Source: Haemonchus contortus
Taxonomy: Eukaryota; Nematoda; Chromadorea; Rhabditida; Trichostrongylidae
Reading direction: 5' to 3'
Assembly (NCBI GenBank): GCA_000469685.2
Contig: LS997567.1
Location: 37,325,505-37,389,504 of the forward strand
Length of the DNA stretch: 64,000 nt
Part shown: positions 24,801-38,209 of the stretch, piece by piece
Position numbering within the stretch: position 1 is the first letter of the stretch
Layout: every line of letters begins with the position of its first letter
The notes under the pieces: model-generated
Told to the model about the DNA's origin: nothing
The model's database searches: none
What the model saw: only the letters and a program-made list of their open reading frames with translations
Position numbers and translations under genes: made by a program

Positions 24801-26570
24801 AAACAGCGGGATTGGTGTGCACGATAGCGAAAATACTTTTTAGTAATTCAGCTAGCAGTAAGGCGACGAACATCTGATTGGGACAGGACAGTAGAGCGGC
24901 TGATTGCAGCAGTCGACCGATACTAATTTCATTCATCAGTATTCGCCAACGATGCAACGAATGAGGTGCAGTCAATGAGCGTGACGCTTCACAGGAATTC
25001 CCCGTGAACACTCTAAACATGGCGACATTTACTTCGAGAAGACAAGCTTACCCCCTTCATCAATTGTCACTCTCATTTTCATAGCAACTAAGAAAACCGA
25101 ATAAAAAAAAGAAAAGATACAGGGTAATGCGAAAGAAAAACGCTAGCAAATGATTTTTTGCCGCCTCCAAGAGTACCAGCGGTAAAGTTTATTTTAGGCA
25201 CGAAACAACAAGTCTATACGGGGAACTGCATACAACAGTCAAAGTCTAATCTGAGGTCGAAACCCGTTGATAGTAACGTAGGCAATCGATCGGCACTCAC
25301 ACTCACCCACACACCGCATACAACCAGAATCGGGGCCACCCGACCCTCCCCATTCCACAGAGCGCGCGCCTTCCTCTCGCACTCGCTATCTAATTGTTTG
25401 CTCTGAACGGGAGGAGAGACGGGCCGACGTAGAGTAGGCGGAGGAAAGGTGATTGTTGGAGCAACCTGACAAATAGGCAAACTTCCAGCATTATCAGTAA
25501 CCATCTACGGACGTACACATCTCCCTCTAAGTGGTAGCACAGGGGACCTTTGGTCAAGGGATCGGAAAAGCAACCGGCGCCAGTTGTCTAGACTGCGACC
25601 AAAACGGAAATGAGCCGGGTGTGTAGTTGGCGTTTGCCGAAGTCGCACTACGAAATTGAGGGCGAAAATCGTCGTCGTCGTTGTCGTCAGGCCCGGCCAG
25701 CTGCAGCGCCGCTGACGACGGGACGGACGCCGCACATTCACATGAATCGCGCGGATCGTGAGTTTCAAAAGAAACGAGCAAGCGCCTTACTTTTTACCAG
25801 AGAACAGCATTGATGGGAACGTTGTTGGTGCGCCATCAAACCGTAACGTATCGCACCGGGTACGTAGTTACAAAAGAAAAGGCACATCCACATCCACTAC
25901 CACCGTCAACGACCACAAATTACGCGCGTGCAGTGCAGTGAGTTCGGGCTGAAAAAAACCGAGAGAAGCTCCCAGCTTTCCCATTCATGTTCGCCGATCG
26001 CCCACGGCTATAAATAGATGAATGAACTGAATGATCAGGGACTGATGAATCAACCCCCCGTTCAATAAGTATTCATTCCAGACCGAACCAATTGTAAATA
26101 TGCAGCGATTACGGGGCCTGAATGGGAAATGCATGGGACTGAGCCGCGCAGCCGACTTCAATAAAGCAGCAGCAGCAGCTGGAGCAGCGGGAGCAGTAGC
26201 TGCTGGTGAACACAACGGAACAAAACACGGGGAGAGATGAATGGGGAATTCTATTGAGACTCGCCTGCTCCCAAGCTCTTCAACTTCCTCTCTCCTCGGT
26301 ATTCCCATGTATACTGCAGCTTGGCATCTATTATTCATGAGAGGAAAAAACGTCGGGAACGATTGCCATTGGAAGGGGGAGATGGCCATGGGGCCAGAGC
26401 TCACGAAACCCGCGCTATTATATCCATCAGGCAATTTGATGGAAACTGAATGAATTCTTTACAATTACTTACAACATTCATGCCCTACTCTTCATGCAAC
26501 TCAGTATCGATCTGCATGCAGAATAACCTTATGGCTTAGCTAGCTAGCTAGCTGTTAGTGCATGTGACAG

Positions 26571-26980
26571 CATAACGCCCTTTTCAAGTCGCCATGGATT
26601 CAGAGGAGAGAAGAAAACGCTGTGACGCCTGAGCACTGCACATCTGACGAGTACAATCATTTTGCATGGGATGACTGGCCGTTTCCGCTGGGCCGTCACA
26701 CAAAAAAACTGGAAAATTCTCGAAACTTCTATGGATCCCTCCAAAAGTCTTCAAGAAGCTGGATTTTGGGAGGCCATACGCCCCTTTTAATTCGGATTCA
26801 GAGAAGAAAACGCTGTGACGCTTCGACTGCACATCTGAGGAGTACAATCGTTTCACATGGCCGTTTCCGCTGGCTTGTCAACCACAAAAACTAGAGATTT
26901 CTAGAAACTTCTGTGGATTGCCTCCAGAATTCTAAAAAGTTTAATTTTAGAAGCTCATACGCCGTCTTTTAATGGTCAAT
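26571..26980. repeat. Tandem duplication, about 193 bp period, about two copies
   Basis: The segment with GAAGAAAACGCTGTGACGC near 26610 recurs near 26803, followed in both copies by CACATCTGA-GAGTACAATC, GGCCGTTTCCGCTGG and TCTAGAAACTTCT-TGGAT-like sequence. A CATACGCC-CTTTTAA-like boundary appears at about 26571, 26776 and 26957. The copies differ by point changes and small indels, so the event is not recent. Confidence 0.8.
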
Positions 26981-29900
26981 GAAAAAGGGAAGAACGTAGC
27001 AATCAGTGATAAGCGTCAAGGCACCACTCTTCCACGGCGTCATCCATAATTTCACAAACTTCAAGTATAACAAATTATTAGCAAGTATAAAATGATTCAG
27101 TATCGTGGTTGCCCGTTTCAAGCGAGGAGCGTTCATTCGATGAAGGGCATGGGAAACTAAGATTAGAAGCTTTGACAAAAGCTGGATGGGAATGATGATG
27201 CTTGCGATTAGCTTAGCGAATAATCATCCATTATCATAAAATCCACTCTTCATAGCTGGTTTAGTTGATGATCATAAAGTAAGTTCTAATGATGATAGGG
27301 CCCGTCAATGAAAACTTGATAACAGTGGCGACATTGGTAGTGATGAAGGAATGTCCCAGCGTTGCTGATTCTGACCGTGGAGGGATGGAGCGTGAGAAAG
27401 ACCGGTGAATCTTCATGGAGGTCAGAGATACTCAGCAATACGTATAGAGCATATCGATGATGGAGACCATAGACTACGACCGACGACGATTGAGATTAAG
27501 GAGTCATGCCAGAAGAAAGAGAGCAGTGGAAGAAGCGAAGAATGCGAACCCGACAGATGACAGACGAGAGACGCATTGCTGGGAGAGAGTGTACTAGAGA
27601 GAGGGCGGTGGCCACCCCACCATGTGATGACGAGGACGGGAGGTGGGGCTACGGGGTGGGGCATAGGGAGGGTGCACGGGCGACCACCATCTTAGGTCGG
27701 CCTTACCTATCAGCAGGTGCTTACTGAAGGGTCGAATCTACGAGGTAAAGACCAGACCTAGGATTTCTACGTGCTATGCGCATTACCGTCATCATCATCG
27801 TTGGTGGCCTCAATAGACCGGATTCACGCCATCAACACGCTAATGAGACTAGAAATATGACCCTACTGCTGGTCCTTCGTCACTGCCTTTACTGGAACGA
27901 TGGACGTTACTCATTTCGTCAGTCATAAGCCGTATATGAGGCCAAACCAACGGGAAACTGCCCGTTAGTCAGTTATGGAGGCAGAAAAGTGATTTTTGAA
28001 ATCGAGCACATGAAGCTCGTTATTTCGAAGAATGTAAAATTGCAAAAGAAGAAGAAAAATGGCGGATAAGCGACTTTACAATTGAAAAGGGCGTTCGATA
28101 GGATCAATGCCCCGATGATTCGAATTATGGTTCGACAATTAACTGGTTTCTGTCGAGTTAAGTAATGCCATCATGAACTTATACCAGTTTGATTTGGACT
28201 TGTATTGCTCAGAGAACGAATAGTTCCCATACAGTTTCTTGCAATTGTGACTTCAGAGCAATTAAATTATGATAAGGAGCCATCGATACTAAGAAGATAC
28301 GTATCTAACCAAATTCCAGATCGATTTCAATAAAAGTAGCGATAACAAAGTAAAGAAAGAGTTTCGGACTTGACGGAAATGTTGACATAAACTTAACAGA
28401 ATGAGCAACATGTTCCTGGATATTCATTCGTTCATTGGTGACAGACCGACGAGCCATGGTATGTTTGTTCGTCGTCGGTCGATACTTAGTATGTTTTTAG
28501 TAATGAGAAAACGTTCATCGTTCCCTGTTAAACCTTGACGGATCGCGTGATGCGGAAGAAATCGGGGGAGAACATTCACTATGTACACCGCCTCAAGCAT
28601 GAAATTAATCGGATTTCCCCATTGAACACGAAATAGGAGAACGACTACGTAATGAGCAGGAAGTGGTTAGGGGAGGAAGCGAAGGGGAAACTCTAAATCC
28701 TTTTGCCTCAGAATTCTTAGTAACATTGCTCGTATATCCATGCCTATGAGGGCTATGCTAAGATATTGGGTTTACAGAGGCGAAAGCATACCTTGGACCC
28801 TACCCAGTCCGTAAAAACGTGAACTCGTGTTCTCATTCCTAATATCATCATCATCTCCATTCTCAGGTATTAGTACGATAACTACAGAGATCGGTATAAA
28901 GCGCTTCAGAGTTTTTAAAAACATCACTGAAAGTATCGAAAGGATGACTTATTACTGTGATTTATCGAGAGAGATTATTATTAGCCTCCACGTTCAGGTT
29001 TCCACAAACATCAGCAAGACTGTAGCTTTATGTAGCTTACGTTTTGAACAACTCTTTACTTATAAATAGTATCGAACTGGACTCTTCCTGAGAGCTTTAC
29101 GCTGCACCCTTCAGAAGCTTCGGGTCAACGGATCAGTTGAATGAGCTATGGCTTGAATGAGACTCAGCATGTGCAGTAGACTAAAACTTTTATGTTTACG
29201 ACGCTGTTTTTAATAAATACTTCTCCTTCATGATTCCCCCCTCCCCCACCCCCGCTTCAACACCCCATTCCATGCTTCATTGTATTTTGTCACATTGTAT
29301 TATCCATTTTATCTATCTACCCTTTTTATTTACAATAGAAGTGTACTATATATGCTATACTATTGTTAATTTGACGCTACGTAAATAAATAAATAAACCG
29401 TTCAGAAAGCTGAATTGTTCGGTGCGATATTGATTCTGACCGTTGGCTTTCTGAAGCTCTCCAGTGCGATGCTTGTGCGTTTATGAGCCCACCAAGACCA
29501 GAGGATGATGAGCCAAGACCAAACGAAAGGCAATTTTGAATCCCTCGAGGGAGCTACGAGCAACGACCTTTCTATGATTCAGAAGAAACGTGGGCTCGGG
29601 GACAGTATCACAAAACAGCTTGTGCTCAACCCAGAGCATACATCAGGCAATGCTTTCATCTTAGCCAGTAGTTGAGATAATAGTCGACTTGTCTACCCTA
29701 AAGCTGCTTCAACTATCAGAACAAATGAGCAGCCGGTCTACAAGAAGTCTCTTGGGTGGTACCTTCGCAGTTCAGTGATTCACTTTATCAGCTGTGAGCA
29801 TTAGTTCAGTTCTTCTCACCTTTGTTAGGCGAAGAAAATGTTCCCAGGGAAACCCTACCTCTACCTGTCCGACATTCCCACTTTACCAAGCTACAACGTC

Positions 29901-31190
29901 ATTTCAGGATGTGCAAGGGCAATGTCCGCATGTCTGATGAGGTTCTCCGCATCGTTCATGTTATGCTTTCATGGAAGTCGCTTCAGAATCACATGCGAGG
30001 TGTTTACGGCTTCTCAAAGTTGAAGACCCGAAGTATAATCGAGTTTCGATGGGGTTTCAACATGTGACAGGAAAAGGAAGAGGCCGCGAAATATCATTTG
30101 ACGTTCTGCTTCTGATCAGAAAACCTCCCAGGGAGGAAAGGCGTGGAATGGGCTAGGTTCTTACGAACGGGTTACTCTTCTTCACCCTCACCCAAATGTT
30201 TTATATGCATCTAATGACCCATTCGTCACATTCAAGATAGCTATACTGGATTTACTATCTACATCGATTTCTCTGGAAAAAAACAAAAATGTCGCTGCTT
30301 GCTCACATCCTTTGCTTGAAACATCCGATTTCGTGAAAATTGCCCTAGTTTCAGTAATAGTTGAACTATTTTCACGGGTACCCTTTTTCCGACCATGTCT
30401 ACAGCTAATTTTCAATTTTTGGAAAAAAAAATAAAAATGTCTCATAAACTTTTTCTTTATATTTTGCTGCTCAATTGCTCCAACGGTAAGTTGGTAAGTT
30501 TTGAAGTCAGAGATGGCCCTACTTGACACTTTCTTCTTTCCATCAAGACAATTCTCGTCAGCCTCCTCTCCAACTGTGCCTACCATCCGCTCTTCCATGG
30601 GTAAATGAACGAATGAGAAGAAACGGGAAGGTTTCAACATGGGTAATATAATCTACGTCTGAGAATTCCAACCATAAGAATAACTCATAGGAGCTTCTAG
30701 AATTCTAGAATATCCATCAAAATATTTAGAAGACATGGCTCCGGTCCATGAACATAGCCACTCATCCGACCAAATACAGCGACGGATTGGGCAGACAAGA
30801 GGATCTGAATGAAGGGGGCAGGCGCAGTTGTCAAAGCCGTTCATGAATCTCCTTAAATCGCAGTGAAGAGATTCCTTTGGGTTCCCTTCACTCTGTTCTT
30901 TCCACTGTACCCTATTGAAGGATGTAGTATGAAAGTGAAAGGTCGGACTGTTTCGTCTACGCCGAAAAATGGCTAAACTTCTTGAACTCTCGCTTTGCAC
31001 AGGATTCCTTGCTTGTAACATGCATGTTAAGGATTTTTCAATTTCTCTTACAGCTTAACACAAGGGCACAGTACAGTTTTCTATTGACACTAGGTCTGCG
31101 TTATTTCTTTGACTTACAGAAAAGTATTTGAGCACTCAACGAAGAAATAGCACTTCCAACGTAATAAGTACACCAGTTGTTGTTTGAAGT
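26981..31190. other. Intergenic, no recognised gene
   Basis: Between the two tandem duplications. A C-rich stretch lies at 29237-29252 and a TAAATAAATAAATAAA tail at 29382-29397 resembles a LINE 3' end. ORFs at 29822-30156 and minus 30188-30640 (150 codons) lack recognisable domains or splice context. Confidence 0.45.
29382..29398 (+). repeat. Short TAAA-type tail, possible LINE 3' end
   Basis: Four TAAA-like units follow a stretch without coding potential. CR1/RTE-type LINEs often end in short tandem tails like this. No reverse transcriptase coding sequence is attached, so this is only suggestive. Confidence 0.25.
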
Positions 31191-31215
31191 TATTTTCGAC
31201 GAAGAGAAGAATTGT

Positions 31216-32550
31216 AAGTACTGATATTGATGGATTACATCGGCTTGGAAATAGCAACTAGCAACTTTTACCCGTATAACAATAAATAGCTAGAGGCCAT
31301 GTTCGAATTCATATGCGCCTATGGTTTCGAGGAAAGGCTAAATGCATGGCGCATTCCAATGAGCAATGTCTTCCTACGTTCATGTAAATGTTACATAATA
31401 TGTGCTCCGTCAGTCAAACGTTCAAATGGGTATCATTCCGTGACCAAACAGAAGAGAAACCGTGAAAAACAGCTTTAGATTTGAAGAGGTAATTGATTTC
31501 GGCATGCACTATCCTTTGAAAAGTTCGAGAAACCCTGTGAGACTGGAAGAACCGTAAGAATCCGACAAAACCGGAAATTTCTGTGAATTTTGAAATGTAC
31601 ATCTAGCATAGGGTACTTAAGACCGAGTGGATTCCAACCATCCGCGCCTGTCAAAGCTACACAAATATAGGGCGTGGGCAAGTTAATTAAATGGGCCCAA
31701 GACCTAAAAGGGCAAAACACATAATAAATTCAAGCCTTCATAAGACATGTTCACTGAGTAAATAGACTTGACTGACCCACTACGTGGCTTCCCATACTGC
31801 TTTGTAATTATTCTCCTCAAGGTACTAGCTGCAGTCAGTGATCTTTGGTGCGACGTTTAAGTACTGATGCTGATGGACCACATCGCTGAAGACGGATTTA
31901 ACAGCAACTAGCAACTTCTTTCACTTGAACAACAACAAATAGCCACAACTGAAAGCCGAATTGATATGCGTCTACGGTTCTGAGGGGAAACTGAATGCAT
32001 GGCGCATCCCAATGAGAAATGTCTTTCTGCGTCTATGTCAATATCGACATAATATGTGCTCAGTCAATCAAAACACTCAAATGGATGTCATTCCTTACCC
32101 ACCACACGAGAAGCGGTAGGAAACAGCTTCAGATTCGAAGCAGTAATTGATTTCGGCATGCACTATCCTAAATCGAGCAGTAGCGGAAAGTTCAAAGTCG
32201 ATTCTAATTGAAACTTCATTCACTTAAAATTTTATATCAGGTTAAAACTCTATCGTTGAGACCTAAACAGTTCAATACCCAAAAGTGTGATTGAGAACTT
32301 CAGCTTGAGAAGTTCAAGAGCCCCTATGAGACCAGAATAGTCTCAAGAAACCATCAAGACCGGAACTTTCCGTGAGTTTTGATTTGTACTTGTAGAATGG
32401 GGGAACTTAAATCAGCCCACCCATTCGCGCCTGCCGAAGCTATAGGGCATGACTAAGTTACACTCACGGGGACCAAGACCCAAAAGGGCAAAACATATAA
32501 CCAATTCAAGCTAGTATAAAATATGCACATTAGCTAAGTAGTACTTTACT
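31216..32550. repeat. Diverged tandem duplication, unit about 0.6 kb
   Basis: Copy 1 (about 31216-31775) and copy 2 (about 31860-32550) share an ordered series of blocks: GCAACTAGCAACTT, GAATGCATGGCGCATCCCAATGAG-like, ACATAATATGTGCTC, GTAATTGATTTCGGCATGCA, and AAAAGGGCAAAACA-ATAA. Copy 2 has about 130 extra bases (32171-32304). No protein frame is conserved between the copies, so it looks like a non-coding repeat unit. Confidence 0.85.
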
Positions 32551-35500
32551 GTACTACCACATTACTCAGTAATCTGTGGGGCGACATTTCTGTGATATAA
32601 TTAGAAAACACGGGACTTCAAACAACCTCATCTGAGAGTAAGACCGAGAAGGGTTCATTAATAGAGTGGAGGATGACATGACTACAAATGTGAGATTTGG
32701 ATTCGAGGCTTGGCTGTGGTCGATGGCTTTACCTACAAATCGGCATCCTAGTAATAGAAATTGCATTGCCAACTATAGTGGGTGGTCAACAGCAGTTCAT
32801 AAATGGGAAGGAGAAGAAGACATGAAGATTCATGTCCTCTGTGAGCTCTTCACAAAGAATCGGAGAGCTTAAAACTATACAAACGCGGCAGCCCAAGAGA
32901 GTTGTTGTTGTGGGGGACTGCGAACATTTCACGGGAAACAAAGGATTCTGGGGAGCTCATGACGAATACCCCAGAACAAAGGCGTTTATATCCGAGCGTC
33001 TGAAAACATTCGTCCTAAATATCAGCCTAGACATATCTCGAAGATTCCAAAGAAATTCCATTCTTTCATCGGAAATATTTCTATTTAGCCGATACGGCTC
33101 TGCACTTTTCTGTGAGCCCCATTATTTTCATCAAAGATACAGATCAGAGGATTTCACGAAATGTTTTATAAGGCGTTGTAGCACAATCCAGAGTGAAATT
33201 GGGTAGATCATTAAGCCTGAAAAACTGAAGTACACGGTTGGGTCCCGTCAGAGACAAAGGTTCCGAGCGTCACTTAGCACCCATGAAAAGCAGTCCCTCC
33301 ACAATCTGGGGCGGAAGACTGCAGTTAACAAAACGGAACAAGTTAAATCCAAAGAGAGTAACTGCAAAAACGTCGTAGAGCCGCTTTTCGAAGCTTCGTG
33401 GTGGTTTTCTTATCGATTCGTTCATGCGTGCATTGTAAAGGAGTTTCCATAGGCGCTCTAATCCATTGGTCTGCCCATATAAGGGCGAAATAACATGGCC
33501 TACGTCAAGGTTCGTATAATCATTCATATATATAAGTATATAGACTAATTAGATCTAAAAATCAACTTCTATATAGGTACTGAATAATTACATCAAACTG
33601 AAGTCTAATAAGACATATACGAACAGAATAGATTACTGAGATGGGCGGAGTCTGTGATGCACACTCCCATGTTGTAAAGATGGACCACGGTTTTGAAAGC
33701 GCTCCCTGCTTTGAAGATGAATCCAAATAGAAAAGTATATGAGACACAACTTGTTATGAGTTAATGTTTTTGTTAACTTCTGTTATTGTCATAGCCCATG
33801 TACGAGTTCGAGTCCCGTCCGAGGCCGAAGTTTTGCCCATAACTCGCCAACCTTTTGAGACTAAATGCGATACCCCAGTGAAGTCAAGGAATCGCTTTCA
33901 TGGCGCATTTGAATTGATGGAACCTAACAAGCTCCCTCAAATTCACAAGATACGTCGGACCACCGAGCTCGGTAATATGGTCTTTGAAGGGAGAACTACA
34001 ACAGTAAGGCTGCCGAACCCTAATGATTGTAATGTGGGTGCGACAATACACCATCCTCACCTTGTTCCTCCAAATTAATAGCTTCCCTGGCACACCATAG
34101 TTCGTGCATAGGCATCTTCCATGGCTGTTGAAACGTTGGCGTGCGCCTGAACATTAGACAAGACTACAACAATGTTGCAGGGCCTATGCTTTGAGTTACT
34201 TACCTTACCTTTGAGTAACTAATTTATCTTTGATTTGCAGGAACTTTTTTCATTTTTTCTCGTACTAAACTTTTTATTCAGATTGCATTCTGAGAAAAGA
34301 TTATGGTCTCTCTAGGTGATAATACGGATAATACGGTGAAAAGGTCGGTAGAAGGGAGGGAGGAGGTAGAAAGACGAGGGCACAATTCGCCCTTAACATC
34401 AAGCGCTATGGCGCAGAGAAGGAAGGAGGGATAAGTGACCTTCCTTCCAATTAGACACGTCTCTTAGCTTGAGGGATGTAGGGGTTTTTACTTACCACCT
34501 TAAGATGGAGCAGCACCAGGGTTGTGGGATGATCTCTTCGCGCAAAAGTGGAGAGGGTAAGAATTGAACACTCAAGCGACTCAACACTCTGGGGCTCCTT
34601 TCCTATTAAGGTTCAGGTAAGACTATGTATCCCTGGCTAAGGAACGTTCCTCAGCACCATTATAGGCTTGCTACCTCTCCTTCCTTGCTCTCTAGCGCTC
34701 AATGTCAGAGACAAGGGGTATCCCTCCCGCTAAATACATTTCCTTCGATACTATAATACTAGGAAATACACATTGATCTACAGCTAATCACACCCTTTTT
34801 GATTGTGTCGGATAAAAACAGTTTGAGTCAGCGAAAAAGGCTGAAGTGCAGTGACGTCGCTCATCCTGACCAGGTGAAGGACGACGAAATGCCTATCTAC
34901 CCGACTGGGTTGCTGGCGGAATAACTAGGTAGAAAGGATTCGAGTTCAAACCTAATTATTCAAAGTCTCACAATATCAGAGGTCTTTTACAGTTGGATGG
35001 AACGAGATCGACCTTTTCAGTAAGGGCTCTGATTAAATAGGCATATAGCAAAAATAACAAAAGTCTCTAGTGTCTCCGATGATTTTTAGTACAATAGTAA
35101 CCAATCAGTAGAAGGGATTCTCCTTTCGTCTTTTAATTCAACTCATTTACATTCATTGATTCTGTAGATTTATGATGTTGGACTTCTTCTGCCATCCGAA
35201 ATTTTTGGGTGGAGCACTTTATGCAAATGACGGCCTAACGCCTATCCACTTTACTCTTATTGAAAGGTAGCTTCTTAGATGTCATCATCTTTACAATTGT
35301 TTTCCTGTTATTCTAAATTGGAATGCTTCCTTCTACTGATTCTCATAATTCTCCCATATTGAGCCTTTTCATCATTGCACCCATGGAGAAGCCATTCATC
35401 GATACCCATCACCCATGTCCAACACCAAGCAATCCTAAATTCGAGAAGATTTCGGATTTCGACGGTTACATTTGCCCGTCCCCAACATTGAGAACTGCGT

Positions 35501-37098
35501 CAAAACTAGGCCTCTTACATAGTGAAAGCAATGAACTTCCCTACAGCTTATTGTGTTCCCTGTCCGACTACAGTGAACATAAATAGGTTTGCTGGTTTAC
35601 CAAAGTAATTGAGTTCTACCACGCTGCAACATAAACACATCCCATACTTCAAGTGCCTGATTCTTTTTTCATTTTCTGATTGATTTCAATAACTACTGAA
35701 TCCAACTGCAGATACAACCGGTCGGTTCTCTAGCAATTCACTCAAAAATTCAGAGCAGATCTATCATCAACTGCAACCACGTAGTAATTATATTGTGAAT
35801 TGTATTAAACACATTCTCATATCTAAAGAACCCATCTTGACACAAAGGTTATTCTCCTAAAAAAACCCGAACAATACAAAAACAACTTTGATCGTGACAA
35901 TTCATGAAATTTTCAAACAAAAAAAAACTTCTTATCTTCGCGGGATGCTAGGGAAAAAGGGAAATAACAGTATATAGCTAGAATATGATCAGTACAATCT
36001 TCTTCACAATATGGTTCTTCAAAAAATAGTGTACACATGCGTACATAACACACACGTATATCTCTCCATTCACTTACATCAAAAACTAGCAAATTGTTAT
36101 ATCTTCAACAGAATTATTATTAAAGAATGGAACGGTCAATCTCGACCTTCATCATATATGACACCGGACTGACGATGAAAAAAAAAACAGAAAATACGAG
36201 AACGAATAAAAAAGGCAGCACGGCGAGCGAACTGACAGATTATTAGAGCGACACATGAACCACGAAGATGAAGATGAAATGAGGAAAAACACGGAAAACA
36301 CGAAACTAGAGTACAATCACGAACTAGCGAGGCGAATAATGAGCATCAGCGCTCCGTAACGTTCAGAGAAAATGGTCTTTGATACAATATACCTGCATTT
36401 CAAAAGGTCAAACTTCATGACAGAAAAATAAAGTATATGGACAATGTGTAAAGGATTTCCCATTTTTAAATAACAACAAAAGAAAAATGCACGGTACCCC
36501 CTTGAACCACCTGGAACGCGTGAATGGCATGTAACAAGTAAACATGGGCTTGGAAAGCAGCTGACTTGACATGCAAAAAATCGATAAATTATGACCATGT
36601 CTATTTTGGGGCACAAATCAGCAGCTGCTTTGCGACCGCACGTCTACTTGTCAACACCTAGCACAGCGTGCTGAAGTAATGAGGTGCCTGAAGCAGACTG
36701 CAAATAATAGCTTGAAGGAAGAGGAAGCTGAAATTGAGCAGAAATATAGTATCCTGCACTTGTTTAAACCTTACAGTGGCGGATATCGAGTATCACAATA
36801 GGAGAAGCTTCATAGGTTGTACGATAGAACGCCGTGAAATGCCACCTTGTACAAGTTGCTGTGCCACATTAATCTTCACACAAAACAACAGCGAATCGTT
36901 ATGATGTAAAAGTAAAAACAGTAGACAAAGTATTGCCATCACATTATGCTACTAGCAACGACCTCTACTTGAGATCAGTAAATTTAACAATAACTCTATA
37001 GAAATTCAATTCATGACCAGAAACGGTGTCCGCAGTCAACGTTGATTTAGGAAAATGTTTAGGAAACATGCGAATCATAACTTCTACCCCCAGATGTT
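32551..37098. other. Intergenic downstream of taf-3, no recognised gene
   Basis: Holds the taf-3 3' flank near 37098. I found no AATAAA on the minus strand within about 1 kb of the taf-3 stop. ORFs at plus 32832-33206, 33764-34078 and 35323-35586 look like chance or old repeats; none has a recognisable motif. Confidence 0.45.
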
Positions 37099-38209
37099 TT
37101 AGGGGAGCTTCTTTCGCTTCCGCATGGATCCCTCTAGCTTACTTCCAGGACGCTTGCCTGATTTTTCACTCTGTTTTTTACAAGCACATTTTTGACAGAA
37201 CCATGGCACATCATCGGGAGGAGCAACGAGTAGGCCTACGCAATGCCTATAATAAGATCGCATTAAATATCACACTGTTATATGAAAAAAACATGTACAT
37301 CTTAACGTGTTTCCGCCCACGACAGCAGATTCCTATTTCGCTAAGCCCATCTGAATAAGGCGACTACACTTTCCGTTAAGGTTAAGCTGATCAGCAAGTT
37401 TTGCAGGACTCATGGAGAATTCCCCTGACTGAATAGTATTCTCACCTCCGGGCAAAAAGGGACGTTGCTCAGAGGTATGACCAAACCGGTTTCTGGAGAT
37501 CTAGTACTCAGCACTTTTTAAATAACTCAACAGTCCCAAATTCAATGAACTAGTATGACCATCAATACGCCTGTACAGTGCCTTCCCTGGTGGTAAATGG
37601 GATGTGGGAAGAGAGGGAAAGAAAATTTAGTTTTTTATTTTTATTCAACGGGATTGTTCCGCTACGAGGTCCAGGAATAAAAGCCTAGATTGAATATTTG
37701 ATTAGCACCTAAATGACCGCTTTTTTTCTAAGTACTTGAAAAATTCATTTTAAAATAACTAAATGTTTTTCGAGAGGATTTGTGTACATAGCAAGGCCTC
37801 TGAGATTTTACGGTCAATATGTAATTGAATAATCCTTTTCTTTGAGAAGAAAGGTAATTATGTTTTTTTAAATGTACGTTATTACTTTGTTGCCAACCAG
37901 TTAAACTAGCTTCCTTAAAGGGTACTATTCAAGAAGCGCTAGAGCGAGGACAAATAGTTAAGAAAACCGGTGATTTTCCAACGCTCTGCTCGCTATTCTG
38001 GACACATCTTTTCCAAAATTAGTCATACTACCGTGAAAAAACGTTGAACCACAAGCAAAAACAATAGGTCTCAAAACAATCTCGGAAAAGTTTGACCTTC
38101 AAAGAATAATAGGAAGAGCTTACCAATGAAACCAGTTATCACACATATCACAGCAAACCATAGTAGCGCCCTCAGTCCAGGCGACCGAACACGAAGGGCA
38201 AATCCAGAC
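37099..38209 (-). CDS. taf-3: taf-3 exons 24-25: PHD finger
   Basis: The finger is split by an 877 bp intron (37247-38123) within the Trp codon of FHW. The zinc ligands follow C4HC3: C908, C911, C924, C927, H932, C935, C950, C953. W906 (WICP) and W930 (DNW) sit at the positions of the human TAF3 aromatic cage for H3K4me3. A basic tail (MRKRKKLP) follows. Confidence 0.94.

Larger units (their letters stand above)
19206..26570. other. Upstream region of apl-1, left part: trinucleotide-rich, unproven ORFs
   Basis: Likely includes the apl-1 promoter and enhancers. There are runs of GGT/GTG, GCT and TCA/TCG triplets at 21340-21850, and GC-rich segments at 25280-25760. A TATA-like CTATAAATAG lies near 26008-26017, about 85 bases before a 46-codon Ala/Gly-rich ORF at 26100-26240 on the plus strand. 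An AGCT repeat is at about 26536-26552. No gene could be assembled. Confidence 0.4.

Noticed and set aside
33780..33830. GAGTTCGAGTCCCGTCC resembling a tRNA B-box
   Set aside because: No cloverleaf, acceptor stem or A-box could be formed upstream.
34910..34965. GAGTTCAAACC with a loosely A-box-like TGGCGGAATAACTAGG
   Set aside because: Spacing between boxes is too short and no tRNA fold results.
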